Shown here: one piece after another, positions 51,094 to 59,918 of the stretch
Layout: the number at the start of each line of letters is the position of its first letter
Position numbering within the stretch: position 1 is the stretch's first letter
NCBI RefSeq assembly: GCF_009909195.1
Contig: NZ_JAAAMU010000011.1
Span: 126,501 to 190,500 of the forward strand
Source: Paenibacillus sacheonensis
GTDB lineage: Bacteria; Bacillota; Bacilli; Paenibacillales; Paenibacillaceae
DNA length: 64,000 bases
Reading direction: 5' to 3'
Program-made: the position numbers and the translations under genes
Notes under the pieces: generated by a model
Told to the model about the DNA's origin: nothing
Seen by the model: the letters and a program-made list of their open reading frames with translations, nothing else
The model's database searches: none

Positions 51094-51684
51094 ATTTCAC
51101 TTTCATTGACCAGCCCCGTTAAGAAAGCCGCCTTCATCCTGCTTGCCTTCATCGTCCTGTTTGCTACCGCGGCGATCGGAAGCTCGGCTGCCGCGGGCAT
51201 CGATGCGCCTGCCAATCTGCAGGTTTACTTGAAGCTCGACGGGATTCCGGGCGAGTCGACCGCCAAAGGCTTCGAGCAATGGATCCCGGTATCCGACGTC
51301 GAATTCGGCTTCGAAGCTCCCGTCACGAGGCTGTCAGGCGCGGCCTCCCCAGGCAAGCCCGCAATCTCCAACCTCTCGTTCTCCAAGCTGTACGATACTG
51401 CCTCGGCGCCTATCTTCCTGAGCGCGATGCAGGGCAAACCTATCAAGAGCGCATCCCTTGTTTTCGTCAAGCCGGGCCCTACTCCGGTCAAGTTCCTGAC
51501 GATCAGCTTGAGCAACGTTTTCGTCGCGTCGTACGATTTCAACGATACGGTCGAATCGATTTCCATAGCCTACGGCATCATCTCGTTCGCCTATGCGTCG
51601 CAGAAGCCGGACGGTTCGTTGAATACGGCAGCCAAATCGGCTTGGGATACGATAAAAGGAATCCCGGCAGCGCCGCTTCCATAA
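51094..51684 (+). CDS. Secreted Hcp-like (T6SS tube fold) protein
   Basis: About 196 residues. A signal peptide (KKAAFILLAFIVLFATAAIGSSAAA, roughly residues 9-35) is followed by an Hcp1-family domain: VYLKLDGIPGESTAKGFEQWIPVSDVEFGF, then PAISNLSFSKLYDTASAPIFLSAMQGKPI, and VESISIAYGIISFAYASQKPDG. Hcp normally forms the type VI tube of Gram-negative bacteria; no other type VI gene is here. The start is odd: GGAGGG is ideally placed for ATT at 51094, whereas TTG at 51106 is 18 bases away and TTG 51022 has no site. Probably a secreted, repurposed Hcp fold. Lengths depend on the start. Confidence 0.72.
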   Translation: MSLSLTSPVKKAAFILLAFIVLFATAAIGSSAAAGIDAPANLQVYLKLDGIPGESTAKGFEQWIPVSDVEFGFEAPVTRLSGAASPGKPAISNLSFSKLYDTASAPIFLSAMQGKPIKSASLVFVKPGPTPVKFLTISLSNVFVASYDFNDTVESISIAYGIISFAYASQKPDGSLNTAAKSAWDTIKGIPAAPLP

Positions 51685-51738
51685 CCGCCGCTGCAGCCTA
51701 ACAGCCCATCGGTCTACGATTTGGCGGTCATGTCATAC

Positions 51739-51784
51739 AATAAACCGGGCCCGCGCCAGTAACATGGCGCGAGCCCGGTTTATT
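51739..51784. terminator. Bidirectional terminator
   Basis: AATAAACCGGGC and GCCCGGTTTATT with inner CGCGCCA/TGGCGCG form a long stem between convergent genes. Confidence 0.85.
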
Positions 51785-51786
51785 CG

Positions 51787-52416
51787 TTAGCGATGACTTT
51801 GTCTGCGCATCCACTGGGTCGCAACCCATTTCTCCCCGACCGAGACGGGATTGCCCGCATGCAGCGTCCGCTCATTAAGATCATGATCGTTATAGAAATA
51901 TTCGAAGTAGACGGCACTGCCCTTCTTAGGCGTTACCGCAAAATGAAGCGAAGGGAAATACGTCTCTCCGCCCTCTTCCACGTCGTTTAAATACATCACC
52001 AAGGTGCTGATCCGATTGTTCGCCACATGATCGGACGTGAAGTAGTCGTAATGCGGCCGATATTGCTCGCCGGCTTTATAATGCAGGATTTGCAGCGGTT
52101 CCGCATGCGAGACCGGTATATTCATCAGCTCGGATACTCTGGATTCGACGGTATGAATCGACTCGTTCTCGCTTTCCTCGAAGAACATGCTGCTGCTCGT
52201 CCGGATGTCGCTCTCCTGGTGAGCTTTGCCGATTTTCGCCCGCTGCAGCCTGCTTTGGGCCAAGGCAATGAGCGCATCGCATTCCGCATGGCTCAGCACG
52301 TTCTCCAAGATCAAGATCAGCGGCTGATCGATTTTGCCGACGATGCGAATCTCTTTATCCGTCGTCTTGATTTTGTTTCCGCTCGAATTCAGGATCGACT
52401 GCTCCTTAACGGCCAT
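51787..52416 (-). CDS. Prolyl 4-hydroxylase-like 2-oxoglutarate/Fe(II) dioxygenase
   Basis: A 209-residue dioxygenase of the P4H family. Iron ligands are His122 and Asp124 in YRPHYDYF and His186 in TLHAGNPV; Lys196 in EKWVATQW binds 2-oxoglutarate. It resembles the B. anthracis enzyme, which acts on proline-rich peptides and elongation-factor-like substrates. ATG at 52416 follows GGAGGAAG; a start 10 codons upstream is less likely. It shares a terminator with the Hcp-like gene. Confidence 0.9.
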   Translation of the reverse strand: MAVKEQSILNSSGNKIKTTDKEIRIVGKIDQPLILILENVLSHAECDALIALAQSRLQRAKIGKAHQESDIRTSSSMFFEESENESIHTVESRVSELMNIPVSHAEPLQILHYKAGEQYRPHYDYFTSDHVANNRISTLVMYLNDVEEGGETYFPSLHFAVTPKKGSAVYFEYFYNDHDLNERTLHAGNPVSVGEKWVATQWMRRQSHR

Positions 52417-52843
52417 CTTCTCTTCCTCCACTCTTGAATAAGGCAAAGCGCTTGAATGAAGATTATGTCCGGTCGTTAAAGAAGTTCTCTGAATTTTTCG
52501 AAAACCCTTTCAAAAAGTTTGTTTTTCTTTATTCGCAACGAATTCTCCACTGCTAAGAGACGCCTGTCGGCACGCCCTGCTTATTAATCTCCAACCGGAA
52601 GCTCGCGGGGCTCGGGAGGTCTCTACCGCGGGGTTGGTCACCGCGGACGGATTCAACTGCTCCATCCATGTGCTGTGCCGCTAAGCGCCTCTGCATCCTG
52701 AAGGGCAAATCAAAGGACCGGAGCCGCCTGTCGCTGCAGGCGTCCCGGTCCCTTGATTCGGATAACTGGCGGTTCTGAACAGGCATCAGCCGGCGTTCCT
52801 GCTTGCGCGGTACCGCTACCCGTCGGCGTTCCTGCTTGCGCGG
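52417..52843. other. Intergenic region with terminator and direct repeats
   Basis: No convincing gene. It carries the leftward terminator of the short-chain dehydrogenase gene and a 33/34-bp direct repeat. A 77-codon minus-strand frame (52553-52786) lacks a ribosome site. Confidence 0.5.
52711..52757 (-). terminator. Terminator of the short-chain dehydrogenase gene
   Basis: GGACCGG pairs with CCGGTCC, with inner CCGCCTG/CAGGCG pairs, followed by TTTGATTT on the minus strand. Confidence 0.65.
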
Positions 52844-52865
52844 TTACCGGTACCCGTCGGCGTTC
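52792..52865. repeat. 33/34-bp direct repeats at the 3' end of the dehydrogenase gene
   Basis: GGCGTTCCTGCTTGCGCGGT starts at 52792 and again at 52825; a partial third copy, GGCGTTC, starts at 52859. The second copy spans the stop codon of the gene. Confidence 0.7.
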
Positions 52866-53755
52866 GCCGGTTTGCCCGCTTCCTGCACTTCCACGATATA
52901 GCGCCAGGCATCCGGCTGCGATCCGTCCAGATCGCGGAATCCGTATTCCTGCGCGAGCTGGCCGCTCGATACGGATTCGCCGTTCCGGCGCGCCACCTCC
53001 GGGTCGCCGGCCAGCGCGGCCACGGCGCGGCCTACGAACCGCGGCGACTCCGAAATGACGAAATGCGGCTCCTTCTCGAGCGCATCCCGCCAGTTGTCCT
53101 CCCTTACGCCGAAGTGCTCGAGCATGATCTCGGAGCGCATCCAGCCCGGCGTAAGCGCTACTGCCGTGCATCCATGCGGCCGAAGCTCGCGGGACAGCGA
53201 TTGCGCCATGCGGATCACGGACATTTTGGCCAAATCATAGAACATCGACAACCGGTAGTTCTGATCGTTGTACGATGCCGTGCCGTCCGTCATCTCCACG
53301 ACGAGCCCGTTCCCGCTTCGGATGAGCAGCGGCAGTGCGTAATGGCTCGTAATGAGATGCGTGTCGACCGCAAGCCGCAGCATGCGAAGCCCGCCGTCCA
53401 GCGAATGCTCCCAGATCGGCACGTTCCATTCGATCAGATGCTCCGCACCCCAAATATCGTTGACCAGCACGTCCAGCCGCCCCTGTTCGCTCTCGATCCG
53501 CGCAATCAAGGCTTGAACCTGCTCGCGTTCGAGATGGTCCACGGCAACCGCGATCCCTTTGCCCCCTGCCCGAGTAACCAGCTCGGCGGTCTCTTCGATC
53601 GTTTCCGGCCGATTGTACTCGGAGCGCTGCGTTCTTGTCGTACGTCCGGTTACGTACACGGTCGCTCCCCCCGCCCCCAGCTCGATCGCGATGCCTCTGC
53701 CGGCGCCGCGCGTCGCGCCTGCTACCAACGCTACTTTTCCGTCTAAACGATTCAT
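52844..53755 (-). CDS. Short-chain dehydrogenase/reductase
   Basis: A 303-residue SDR. Cofactor loop AGATRGAGRGIA (residues 13-24), the Asn-like position in VLVNDIWGAE, and the catalytic Tyr and Lys in FYDLAKM. A longer C-terminus (about 60 residues beyond the core) includes EYGFRDLDGSQPDAWRYIVEV. It resembles the DHRS1-like class of SDRs. ATG at 53755; ribosome site GGGGCGG. Its stop lies inside a direct repeat. Confidence 0.9.
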   Translation of the reverse strand: MNRLDGKVALVAGATRGAGRGIAIELGAGGATVYVTGRTTRTQRSEYNRPETIEETAELVTRAGGKGIAVAVDHLEREQVQALIARIESEQGRLDVLVNDIWGAEHLIEWNVPIWEHSLDGGLRMLRLAVDTHLITSHYALPLLIRSGNGLVVEMTDGTASYNDQNYRLSMFYDLAKMSVIRMAQSLSRELRPHGCTAVALTPGWMRSEIMLEHFGVREDNWRDALEKEPHFVISESPRFVGRAVAALAGDPEVARRNGESVSSGQLAQEYGFRDLDGSQPDAWRYIVEVQEAGKPANADGYR

Positions 53756-54306
53756 GATCGGATACCGCCCCTTTCGCTGCTTGTTCCTCTCCTATAGTTT
53801 CCGATTATTTTGCCTTTCGCGCAATCAAATCCTATTCCTGTCGATCCAATTATCATCGCACATGCCGATCGAAAGCCCGTTTTCCGTATCTCGGCAGGTT
53901 AGCCTAAGCATACGATCCAAGCACGAAGGCCTCTTAAGCGCGAATGTCGGCGCGGTCACGAATCAGGCAGCGGCGCAAGCTGTCCGTTAGAGGATTCATA
54001 AACAAGAAAGCCATCGTACCGCTTACATTTCGGCGGAGGCGGAGGCGGCTGCGGCTGCGGCTGCAAAAAATGCAAATGCGCGGATCCGAAGAAACTCCGT
54101 TTCCAAGACGGCGCGACCTTGAAGATCAGCATCGACCGTTCGCTCGAGCTTGCCCTTGAGCGATTGTTCGCGAAGCTCCGCTGGCGGGGAATTCGCGTTC
54201 CCGGTCGACTGCGCCCGCGATTGCCGAGGTTATCGTGTAGTGTCCGCCGCCGAACGGACATGTTACAATTCACAGAGAAGAGCATGACAAGGAGGGCACG
54301 TGCATA
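53756..54306. other. 551-base region with a Cys-rich open frame lacking a start
   Basis: No certain gene. A plus-strand frame from about 54031 encodes a polyglycine-cysteine stretch (GGGGGGCGCGCKKCKCAD), then KKLRFQDGATLKIS and more, but an in-frame TAA at about 54000 precedes it and there is no ATG, GTG or TTG between. It could be a decayed or frameshifted small protein gene. The ribosome site of the next gene lies at its end. Confidence 0.35.
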
Positions 54307-54996
54307 ATGGAAACTGCGAGCTGGAGAACAGGCGCCAACGGCCGCAAATTCATAGCGTCTTTCAGCGGGGGAAAAGATAGCGTCCTCGCCCTGTATAAAT
54401 CCATGAAGGTTGGCGATGCGATCGGACTCATCGTCATGATGGAGGAAGAAGGGAAACGCTCCCGATCCCATGGCATGCCTCCCGAGCTTATCCGCGCCCA
54501 AGCGGAATCGATCGGCCTGCCCGTATATGCGGCGGCTGCAAGTTGGGATGACTATGAACGCGAATTCATGGCGTTATTGGAACGCGCTGGACGCCAAGGT
54601 GCGGAAGCGTTAGTCACCGGAGACCTGGACATGCCTGTCGATAACTGCTGGCATGACAAGGTTACCCGCAACGCCGGCCTGCACCTTGGGATGCCCCTAT
54701 GGGAGATGGACCATCTCGAAGCGGTAAGCGAGTTTATCGACCTTGGCTTTATAGCCACCTTGGTAACCGTGAATCTATCGCTGGGGATGTGGGAAGAAGA
54801 TTTAGGACGAACGTTAACCCGCGACTACGTCAAGGAACTGCAAGCGCGCGGTATCGATCCGTGCGGGGAAGGCGGCGAATTCCATACCACCGTCACCGAT
54901 GGTCCCCTCTTCAATCATCCTATTCCCGTTCGCCAAGGCAGCATCGTCAGGACTGGCGAGTATGCCTTCTTGCCGTTGGAGCTGGCAGATGCTTAA
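54307..54996 (+). CDS. Dph6-like PP-loop ATP pyrophosphatase (ATP_bind_4 family)
   Basis: A 229-residue N-type ATP pyrophosphatase. The PP-loop is SFSGGKDS (residues 18-25), and the C-terminal GEGGEFHTTVTDGPLF motif marks the diphthine-ammonia ligase family. In archaea and eukaryotes, Dph6 makes diphthamide on EF2; bacteria have no diphthamide, so this copy must act on another acid-amide reaction. The ATG follows AAGGAGG at an 11-base distance. Ends at a terminator. Confidence 0.88.
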   Translation: METASWRTGANGRKFIASFSGGKDSVLALYKSMKVGDAIGLIVMMEEEGKRSRSHGMPPELIRAQAESIGLPVYAAAASWDDYEREFMALLERAGRQGAEALVTGDLDMPVDNCWHDKVTRNAGLHLGMPLWEMDHLEAVSEFIDLGFIATLVTVNLSLGMWEEDLGRTLTRDYVKELQARGIDPCGEGGEFHTTVTDGPLFNHPIPVRQGSIVRTGEYAFLPLELADA

Positions 54997-55082
54997 AGCA
55001 TTATCGAGCCCGGCTACCCCGGGCGATATAGATTCTGATCTTTACCAAGGAACCTTTCATGCCCGGCCCGCCGAACAATCGC

Positions 55083-55123
55083 AAAGAGGCTGCACCGTCC
55101 CAATGGACGATGCAGCCTCTTTT
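55083..55123. terminator. Bidirectional terminator
   Basis: AAAGAGGCTGCA pairs with TGCAGCCTCTTT, with an inner CGTCC/GGACG stem, between convergent genes. Confidence 0.85.
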
Positions 55124-55135
55124 CCTCCGATATTC

Positions 55136-56617
55136 CTAATGCATCATGACGGGAGCATTGACTTGATCCGCCGACGCCGCGTCGTCTTCGGACACTTTCG
55201 GCTTCCGAAGCAGCAAAGCCAGCAAGGCGCCGGCCGCGCCGATACATCCGGCGATGAAGAACGTATCGCCGAAAGAGGAGACGAGCGAGGCAGCCTGATC
55301 GCCTTTGCTTGCGGCCATATGATCCGCGATCCGCGTGCTCAGGTAGCTGGCCAATCCCGCAACGGCGAACGATACCACGACCTGCTGGGCGGCCGACGTC
55401 AGCGGCGTTACCCGGCCGACGAGCCGGCGCGGCGCGGCTTTCAAGATGTGCGTGTTTACGGGCATCATTGACAGCCCCATGCCTACGCCCATGATCATCG
55501 TCGCGATGATGACATAGCTCGCTCCCGAATCCGCTTGAATTTGCGACATGTAGAACATGCCCGCGGTTACGAAGGCAATGCCGACCACGCACACGGCGCG
55601 CGCGCCGAATTTATCGAACAGTTTACCGCCGATCGGCATGAACAAACCCGTCATCGCGACTTGCGGCAGGATCATGAACCCGGTTTTGAGCGGCGCATAA
55701 TGGAACACCTGCTGCATGTACATCGGCACGAACAAGAACGAACCGAACAAGGCCATGAACATTAACCAGGAGGTGACGATGCCGATCGTGAAGTCCGAGG
55801 ACTTAAACACGCGAAGCTCCAGCAGCGGCTGCTTGTGGCGGAACTCGACGATGATGAATAACACCAAGGCGACGACGCCCACGATCAAGCTGACGAGCGT
55901 TCTCGTGGAACCCCAGTCCTTGCCGCCCTCGCTCACCGCGTACGACAACGTAGCGAATGCGATCGGCGCAAGGAGCATGCCCCAGATGTCCAATGCCGGC
56001 ACGGTTTTGCGCTCTACTCTCGGCAAGTACTTCAGGCCGACCAAGATTGCGATAATGCCGATCGGCAGATTGATAAGGAAGATCCAGTGCCAAGTCGCGT
56101 ATTCGAGCAAATAACCGCCCAATACCGGTCCGAGCGCGGGGCCGAGCATCATCGGGATGCCGAGCATGCCCATGACCGCGCCCTGCTTGTTAGGCGGAGC
56201 GAGCTTGAAAATAATCGCCATTCCGATCGGCTGCACCATGCCTCCGCCGACTCCCTGAATGATGCGATAGATAATCAGCTGTTCCGGCGTGGCCGCAAAG
56301 GAACAAAGCAGGGAACCCGCCGCGAACAAGAAGATCGTAATCAGAAAAATTTGTTTGGCGCCGAATCGATCGGTCAGCCAGCCTGCGAGCGGAATGACCG
56401 CGGACAGCGCCAGCGTATACGCCGTAATCGACCATTGCATCGTATTGACGGTGGAACCGAAATCGTCCATCAACGTCGGCAAAGCAATGTTCATGACCGT
56501 GCTGTCCAGGATGACCATGATCATGCCGACGACGATCGCCATCAGCGGTCCCATGATCGCTTTCATCGAGAACGGCGCTTCCTCTACGGCAACGGCTGCA
56601 TTCGAAATGTTAGACAA
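55136..56617 (-). CDS. EmrB/QacA-type MFS drug transporter (DHA2, 14 helices)
   Basis: A 493-residue MFS transporter. Family motifs: LDSTVMNIALPTLMDDF (motif D1), GWLTDRFGAKQIF (motif A) and GMLGIPMMLGPALGPVLGGYL (motif C of antiporters). It should export hydrophobic drugs against protons. The start is TTG at 56617, preceded by GAGGGG. Monocistronic; no EmrA or TetR adjoins. Confidence 0.9.
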   Translation of the reverse strand: MSNISNAAVAVEEAPFSMKAIMGPLMAIVVGMIMVILDSTVMNIALPTLMDDFGSTVNTMQWSITAYTLALSAVIPLAGWLTDRFGAKQIFLITIFLFAAGSLLCSFAATPEQLIIYRIIQGVGGGMVQPIGMAIIFKLAPPNKQGAVMGMLGIPMMLGPALGPVLGGYLLEYATWHWIFLINLPIGIIAILVGLKYLPRVERKTVPALDIWGMLLAPIAFATLSYAVSEGGKDWGSTRTLVSLIVGVVALVLFIIVEFRHKQPLLELRVFKSSDFTIGIVTSWLMFMALFGSFLFVPMYMQQVFHYAPLKTGFMILPQVAMTGLFMPIGGKLFDKFGARAVCVVGIAFVTAGMFYMSQIQADSGASYVIIATMIMGVGMGLSMMPVNTHILKAAPRRLVGRVTPLTSAAQQVVVSFAVAGLASYLSTRIADHMAASKGDQAASLVSSFGDTFFIAGCIGAAGALLALLLRKPKVSEDDAASADQVNAPVMMH

Positions 56618-56856
56618 GTTTTCCCCTCATTTCACGTAATCTTTTACCAATAAACGGTACTATGATTATGGGCAAATTGCAATCGCCCGGACGGCCGCCG
56701 GCGGCTTTTATTTTTATGAAAACGCTCCCCCGAACGATAGGCCGGGCATGCCGAGCATTAAAAAGCACCGCCGGCGCCTTAGGGCTGATCACGGCGATGC
56801 TTTCAAGTACCGTGCCGCAGACGGCTGTACGCTGCGATGACTCCTCGCGCCCACGC

Positions 56857-58092
56857 TCAAATGGAGTCTACGAGCCCTATTTCCATGGCGCGTCGGCGCA
56901 GGAATTGCCGAACGGAGCCGTCTTCGCTAAGTCCGATCGCGCGGCTGTATGCCGCCCGAGCCTCTTCGAACCGCTCCATTGCCCGATGCAAATGAGCCGC
57001 AAGCGCCCAATAAGGCTGATAGCCGGCGATCTTCGCTTGCGGAATCGCTTCTAGGAGGACCCAGCCTTCCCTTGGACCGTATGCCTCCGCGACGGCAGCA
57101 GCGCGTCCGACCAGAATGCCGAGCGTAGGACTCAGGCGGCTTAGCCCTTCGTATAACAGGGCGATCTCCCGCCATTCGGTACGTCCAGTCAACGCCCGCT
57201 GGGCGTGAACCGATTGAATCGCCGCCATCAGCTGAAATCGCCCGACCCGGCCTGACCGCGCCGCTGCATGCAGGCAATTCTCCGCTTCCGTCGTCAGCAG
57301 GGAGGACCAGCGCGACGTGTCCTGCTCGCTGAGCGGAACGTAGTTCCCCGCATCATCGCGGCGAGCCTGCTGCCGCGCCTCGCAATGCAGCATGAGCGCC
57401 AGAAGCCCCTGCGCTTCGGGCTCTCCCGGCATATAGGCGGCGAGCAGCCTTCCCAGATATATCGCCTCGTCCGCCAGTCCGCGGCGCCGCCGGTCCACGC
57501 CGGCCAGATCCTCCCAACCGCTGCCGTAAGCCGCGTAGATCGACTCCAATACCGCGTCCAAGCGAGCGGGCAATTCTTCGACGTCGGGCATGGCGAACGT
57601 CAGCCGGTCGCTTCGCATCTTCGCCTTCGCGCGCGTAAGCCGCTGACCCATCGTGGCAGGCTTCACCATGAACGCGGACGCGATGCGCTCGGCGTCGATG
57701 CCGAGTACGACCTGCAGCATCAATGGCGTGCGAATCGACGGATCGATTTCCGGATGCGAGCATAGGAACAGCATTTTCAGCCGCTCATCGGGAAAGGAGG
57801 AGAAGTCCGTACGCTGCGCCTCCTCCGACATCGCGAGCAGCGCCGGCAATGCTCTCTCCGATACGCGGTCGCGGCGAACGCGATCCATCAGCCGCCGCCT
57901 CGCCGCCATCAGGAGCCATGCTTCCGGCTTGTCCGGAATGCCCGTCTTCGGCCACGATTCCAATGCGGCGACGAGCGCGTCCGCAAGCGCGTCTTCAACG
58001 GCCTCCAAATTGCGCCAGTCGGCGGCAAGGTACGAGATAATTCGGCCATACGAATCGCGGACGGTACGTTCGACAACCTGGTGGATATTCAT
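56857..58092 (-). CDS. ECF42-type sigma factor with C-terminal extension
   Basis: A 411-residue sigma factor. Regions 2 and 4 occupy residues 1-180 (VEDALADALVAALESWPKTGIPDKPEAWLLMAARRRLMDRVRR; GIDAERIASAFMVKPATMGQRLTRAKAKMR). The next 230 residues are a helical tetratricopeptide-like domain (DUF6596 kind) ending AHLHRAMERFEEARAAYSRAIGLSEDG. This architecture, next to a DGPF protein, defines group ECF42, which has no anti-sigma factor; the C-terminal domain is thought to control it. The DGPF gene lies 10 bases upstream on the same strand. Confidence 0.9.
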   Translation of the reverse strand: MNIHQVVERTVRDSYGRIISYLAADWRNLEAVEDALADALVAALESWPKTGIPDKPEAWLLMAARRRLMDRVRRDRVSERALPALLAMSEEAQRTDFSSFPDERLKMLFLCSHPEIDPSIRTPLMLQVVLGIDAERIASAFMVKPATMGQRLTRAKAKMRSDRLTFAMPDVEELPARLDAVLESIYAAYGSGWEDLAGVDRRRRGLADEAIYLGRLLAAYMPGEPEAQGLLALMLHCEARQQARRDDAGNYVPLSEQDTSRWSSLLTTEAENCLHAAARSGRVGRFQLMAAIQSVHAQRALTGRTEWREIALLYEGLSRLSPTLGILVGRAAAVAEAYGPREGWVLLEAIPQAKIAGYQPYWALAAHLHRAMERFEEARAAYSRAIGLSEDGSVRQFLRRRAMEIGLVDSI

Positions 58093-58102
58093 CTCGTTCC
58101 TG

Positions 58103-58447
58103 CTACAAGGCCGGGAGATTTTGTCTCACTTCGACGGCGTCGACAGGGGCGCGGGCCGCCCATTCGAGCGCGGCATCCAAATCCGGAACGTCGATGACGA
58201 ATACGCCGCCGAGCTGCTCTTTCGTTTCGGTAAACGGTCCGTCCTGGACGAACACCGTTCCGTCGCTTCGCTTCATGGTCGCGGCCGTCTCCGGCGCATG
58301 AAGGCCGAACCCGGTGACGGCAACCCCGGAATCGCGCAGGGCATGAACATAATGCGACCAACCGGCCAGGTATTCCCGTTGTTTCTCCGGATTCTGCCGA
58401 GCGGCGAAACCCTCCGTGCTTTCAAAGAACATCAGCGTGAAATGCAT
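58103..58447 (-). CDS. YCII-related DGPF domain protein, partner of ECF42
   Basis: A 114-residue ferredoxin-like protein. The signature DGPFTETKEQLGGVFVIDVPDLDAALEWAARAP occupies residues about 68-100. DGPF proteins accompany ECF41/ECF42 sigma factors and are often their targets. The ATG follows GGAGATTGGAG. The sigma gene follows after 10 bases. Confidence 0.92.
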   Translation of the reverse strand: MHFTLMFFESTEGFAARQNPEKQREYLAGWSHYVHALRDSGVAVTGFGLHAPETAATMKRSDGTVFVQDGPFTETKEQLGGVFVIDVPDLDAALEWAARAPVDAVEVRQNLPAL

Positions 58448-58850
58448 GCTCCAATCTCCTCTCGTCGGTTGACTCTTTAGTGGGCTTACCTACTTATGTC
58501 GTTCTCGGAAGACGGATTTCTACATGGCTGGTAAAAATTTATTCGGGTGGCTTGCGATTTGATCGCATTTGATCGCATTTGATTGCGATCGATTTGCGTT
58601 CGAGCGCTTTACGCTTCCAATAATAGGGTATGTGCATCCGATTTTCCCATAAGTTCAGTCTCTTGTATAGGTTAGGATCGTCGCGAATGCGATGCCTTCT
58701 TTGTTGGCGTTTGGGCTCGGCATACAAACCATCCCGTCGTCTTTCAATTGCACGGGAAGCTGTCTCACTCTAAATAATGAGCTGGTAATTCATGGGTAAA
58801 TGGTATAATCGTATTCAAACAACCGTACGCAAAAGGAGTTCTGCACTGTT
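58448..58850. other. Intergenic region upstream of a membrane protein gene
   Basis: No convincing gene. It includes a short run of 10-bp near-repeats (58557-58605), and a -10-like TATAAT at 58804-58809 ahead of the next gene without a clear -35. Confidence 0.5.
58557..58605. repeat. Short GATCGCATTT near-repeats
   Basis: GATCGCATTT occurs twice in tandem, flanked by GCGATTT and GATTGCGATCGATTTGCG variants. Confidence 0.6.
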
Positions 58851-59387
58851 ATGTTATTCGCTCTGATCATTGGCTGCGAGGTCGCGTTTTGGGTGTTCGT
58901 TCTGGCCGGTTTGCTATGCCGCTACCTGCTTCGGCGCAAGAAATCAGGCATGGTTCTTCTTGCCTGTACGCCGGCGGTGGATCTCGTCTTGCTTGCGGCA
59001 ACCGTCATCGACCTGCACAGGGGCGGCGAAGCCGGCTTCGTCCACGGCTTGTCCGCCATCTATGTCGGCGTTTCGATTGCATTCGGCAGCCGCATGATCC
59101 GATGGGCGGATATTCGGTTCGCGCATCGTTTTGCCGGCAGCCCCCCACCGGCCAAGAAAATCAAAGTCGGAACCGAACATGCCCGCAATGAACGGGAGGC
59201 GTGGCTCCTCCATCTTCTTGCCTGGTTCATCGGCTGCTCGTTGCTGTATGGCATTATTTTGTGGATCGGCGATGGAACCCGTACGGCTAGCCTTTCGCAG
59301 GTCATCCGCATATGGTCATTGGTCCTCGTCATCGATTTTATCATCAGCTTCAGCTATACGTTCTGGCCGCGAAGACCGAAAACATAA
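58851..59387 (+). CDS. Four-helix membrane protein
   Basis: A 178-residue protein with helices at about 3-25, 35-53, 62-80 and 118-170 (two). An intracellular loop (residues 95-115) is basic. I recognise it only as a small conserved Firmicute membrane family. AGGAG is 13 bases before ATG. Function unknown. Confidence 0.72.
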   Translation: MLFALIIGCEVAFWVFVLAGLLCRYLLRRKKSGMVLLACTPAVDLVLLAATVIDLHRGGEAGFVHGLSAIYVGVSIAFGSRMIRWADIRFAHRFAGSPPPAKKIKVGTEHARNEREAWLLHLLAWFIGCSLLYGIILWIGDGTRTASLSQVIRIWSLVLVIDFIISFSYTFWPRRPKT

Positions 59388-59402
59388 GTCCGTTCCATGC
59401 AC

Positions 59403-59447
59403 AAAGAGGGCAGCAACAGGTCGTTGTAACCAACCTGCTGCTGCCCC
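59403..59447 (-). terminator. Hairpin after the 97-residue protein gene
   Basis: GGGCAGCA-CAGGT pairs with ACCTG-TGCTGCCC; the minus strand continues TCTTTG. Confidence 0.6.
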
Positions 59448-59542
59448 TCATATCTGCACCGGCCAGCGGCTCTTGCTTCCCCCGTCGCCAATCTGTATCT
59501 CGCTGCGCCCCATCGGGTCGCTCCGGCTGCCCGAACGAAGAA

Positions 59543-59836
59543 CTATTGCTGCTCCTCGATCGAAATACCGTACTCCTCCGCGACTTTCATCAAGCGATTC
59601 TCGACGTTCTCGTAGTCTCCGACGTTGTTGCTCGCGACGACGATCGGGACATCCATTCCCTTGACGTGCATCTCGATCCGTTTCACCTGGACGGTCCACA
59701 GCAGCTTCCTTACGGTAGCCTGTTCCTTCACCATGCGATCGAGCCTGCTGTACGCTATCGTCCTCGGCATATTTTCCTTTTCAAGCCTCAGCACCATTTC
59801 CCCGGCATCCAAGTTAATGTCCACCACTTTCGGCAT
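59543..59836 (-). CDS. Small conserved protein of unknown function
   Basis: A 97-residue protein: MPKVVDINLDAGEMVLRLEKENMPRTI (approximate order), then YSRLDRMVKEQATVRKLLW and a C-terminal helix ENVENRLMKVAEEYGISIEE. It looks like a compact alpha/beta domain of the PH/YokE-like kind, but this is a guess. ATG at 59836 follows GGAGGTGAT, an ideal site; a GTG three codons upstream overlaps it. Confidence 0.7.
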   Translation of the reverse strand: MPKVVDINLDAGEMVLRLEKENMPRTIAYSRLDRMVKEQATVRKLLWTVQVKRIEMHVKGMDVPIVVASNNVGDYENVENRLMKVAEEYGISIEEQQ

Positions 59837-59918
59837 GTCTATCACCTCCAGACGGCTTGTTAGGATGAAAGCTTACGTATTCATCCCCATTGTATGATGC
59901 GAATGCCGGATTATACCT

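Noticed and set aside
52553..52786. 77-codon minus-strand frame
   Set aside because: Arg-rich, without ribosome site, and overlaps a terminator.
56662..57054. 130-codon plus-strand frame
   Set aside because: It overlaps the ECF42 gene in antisense by about 200 bases and has no family likeness.
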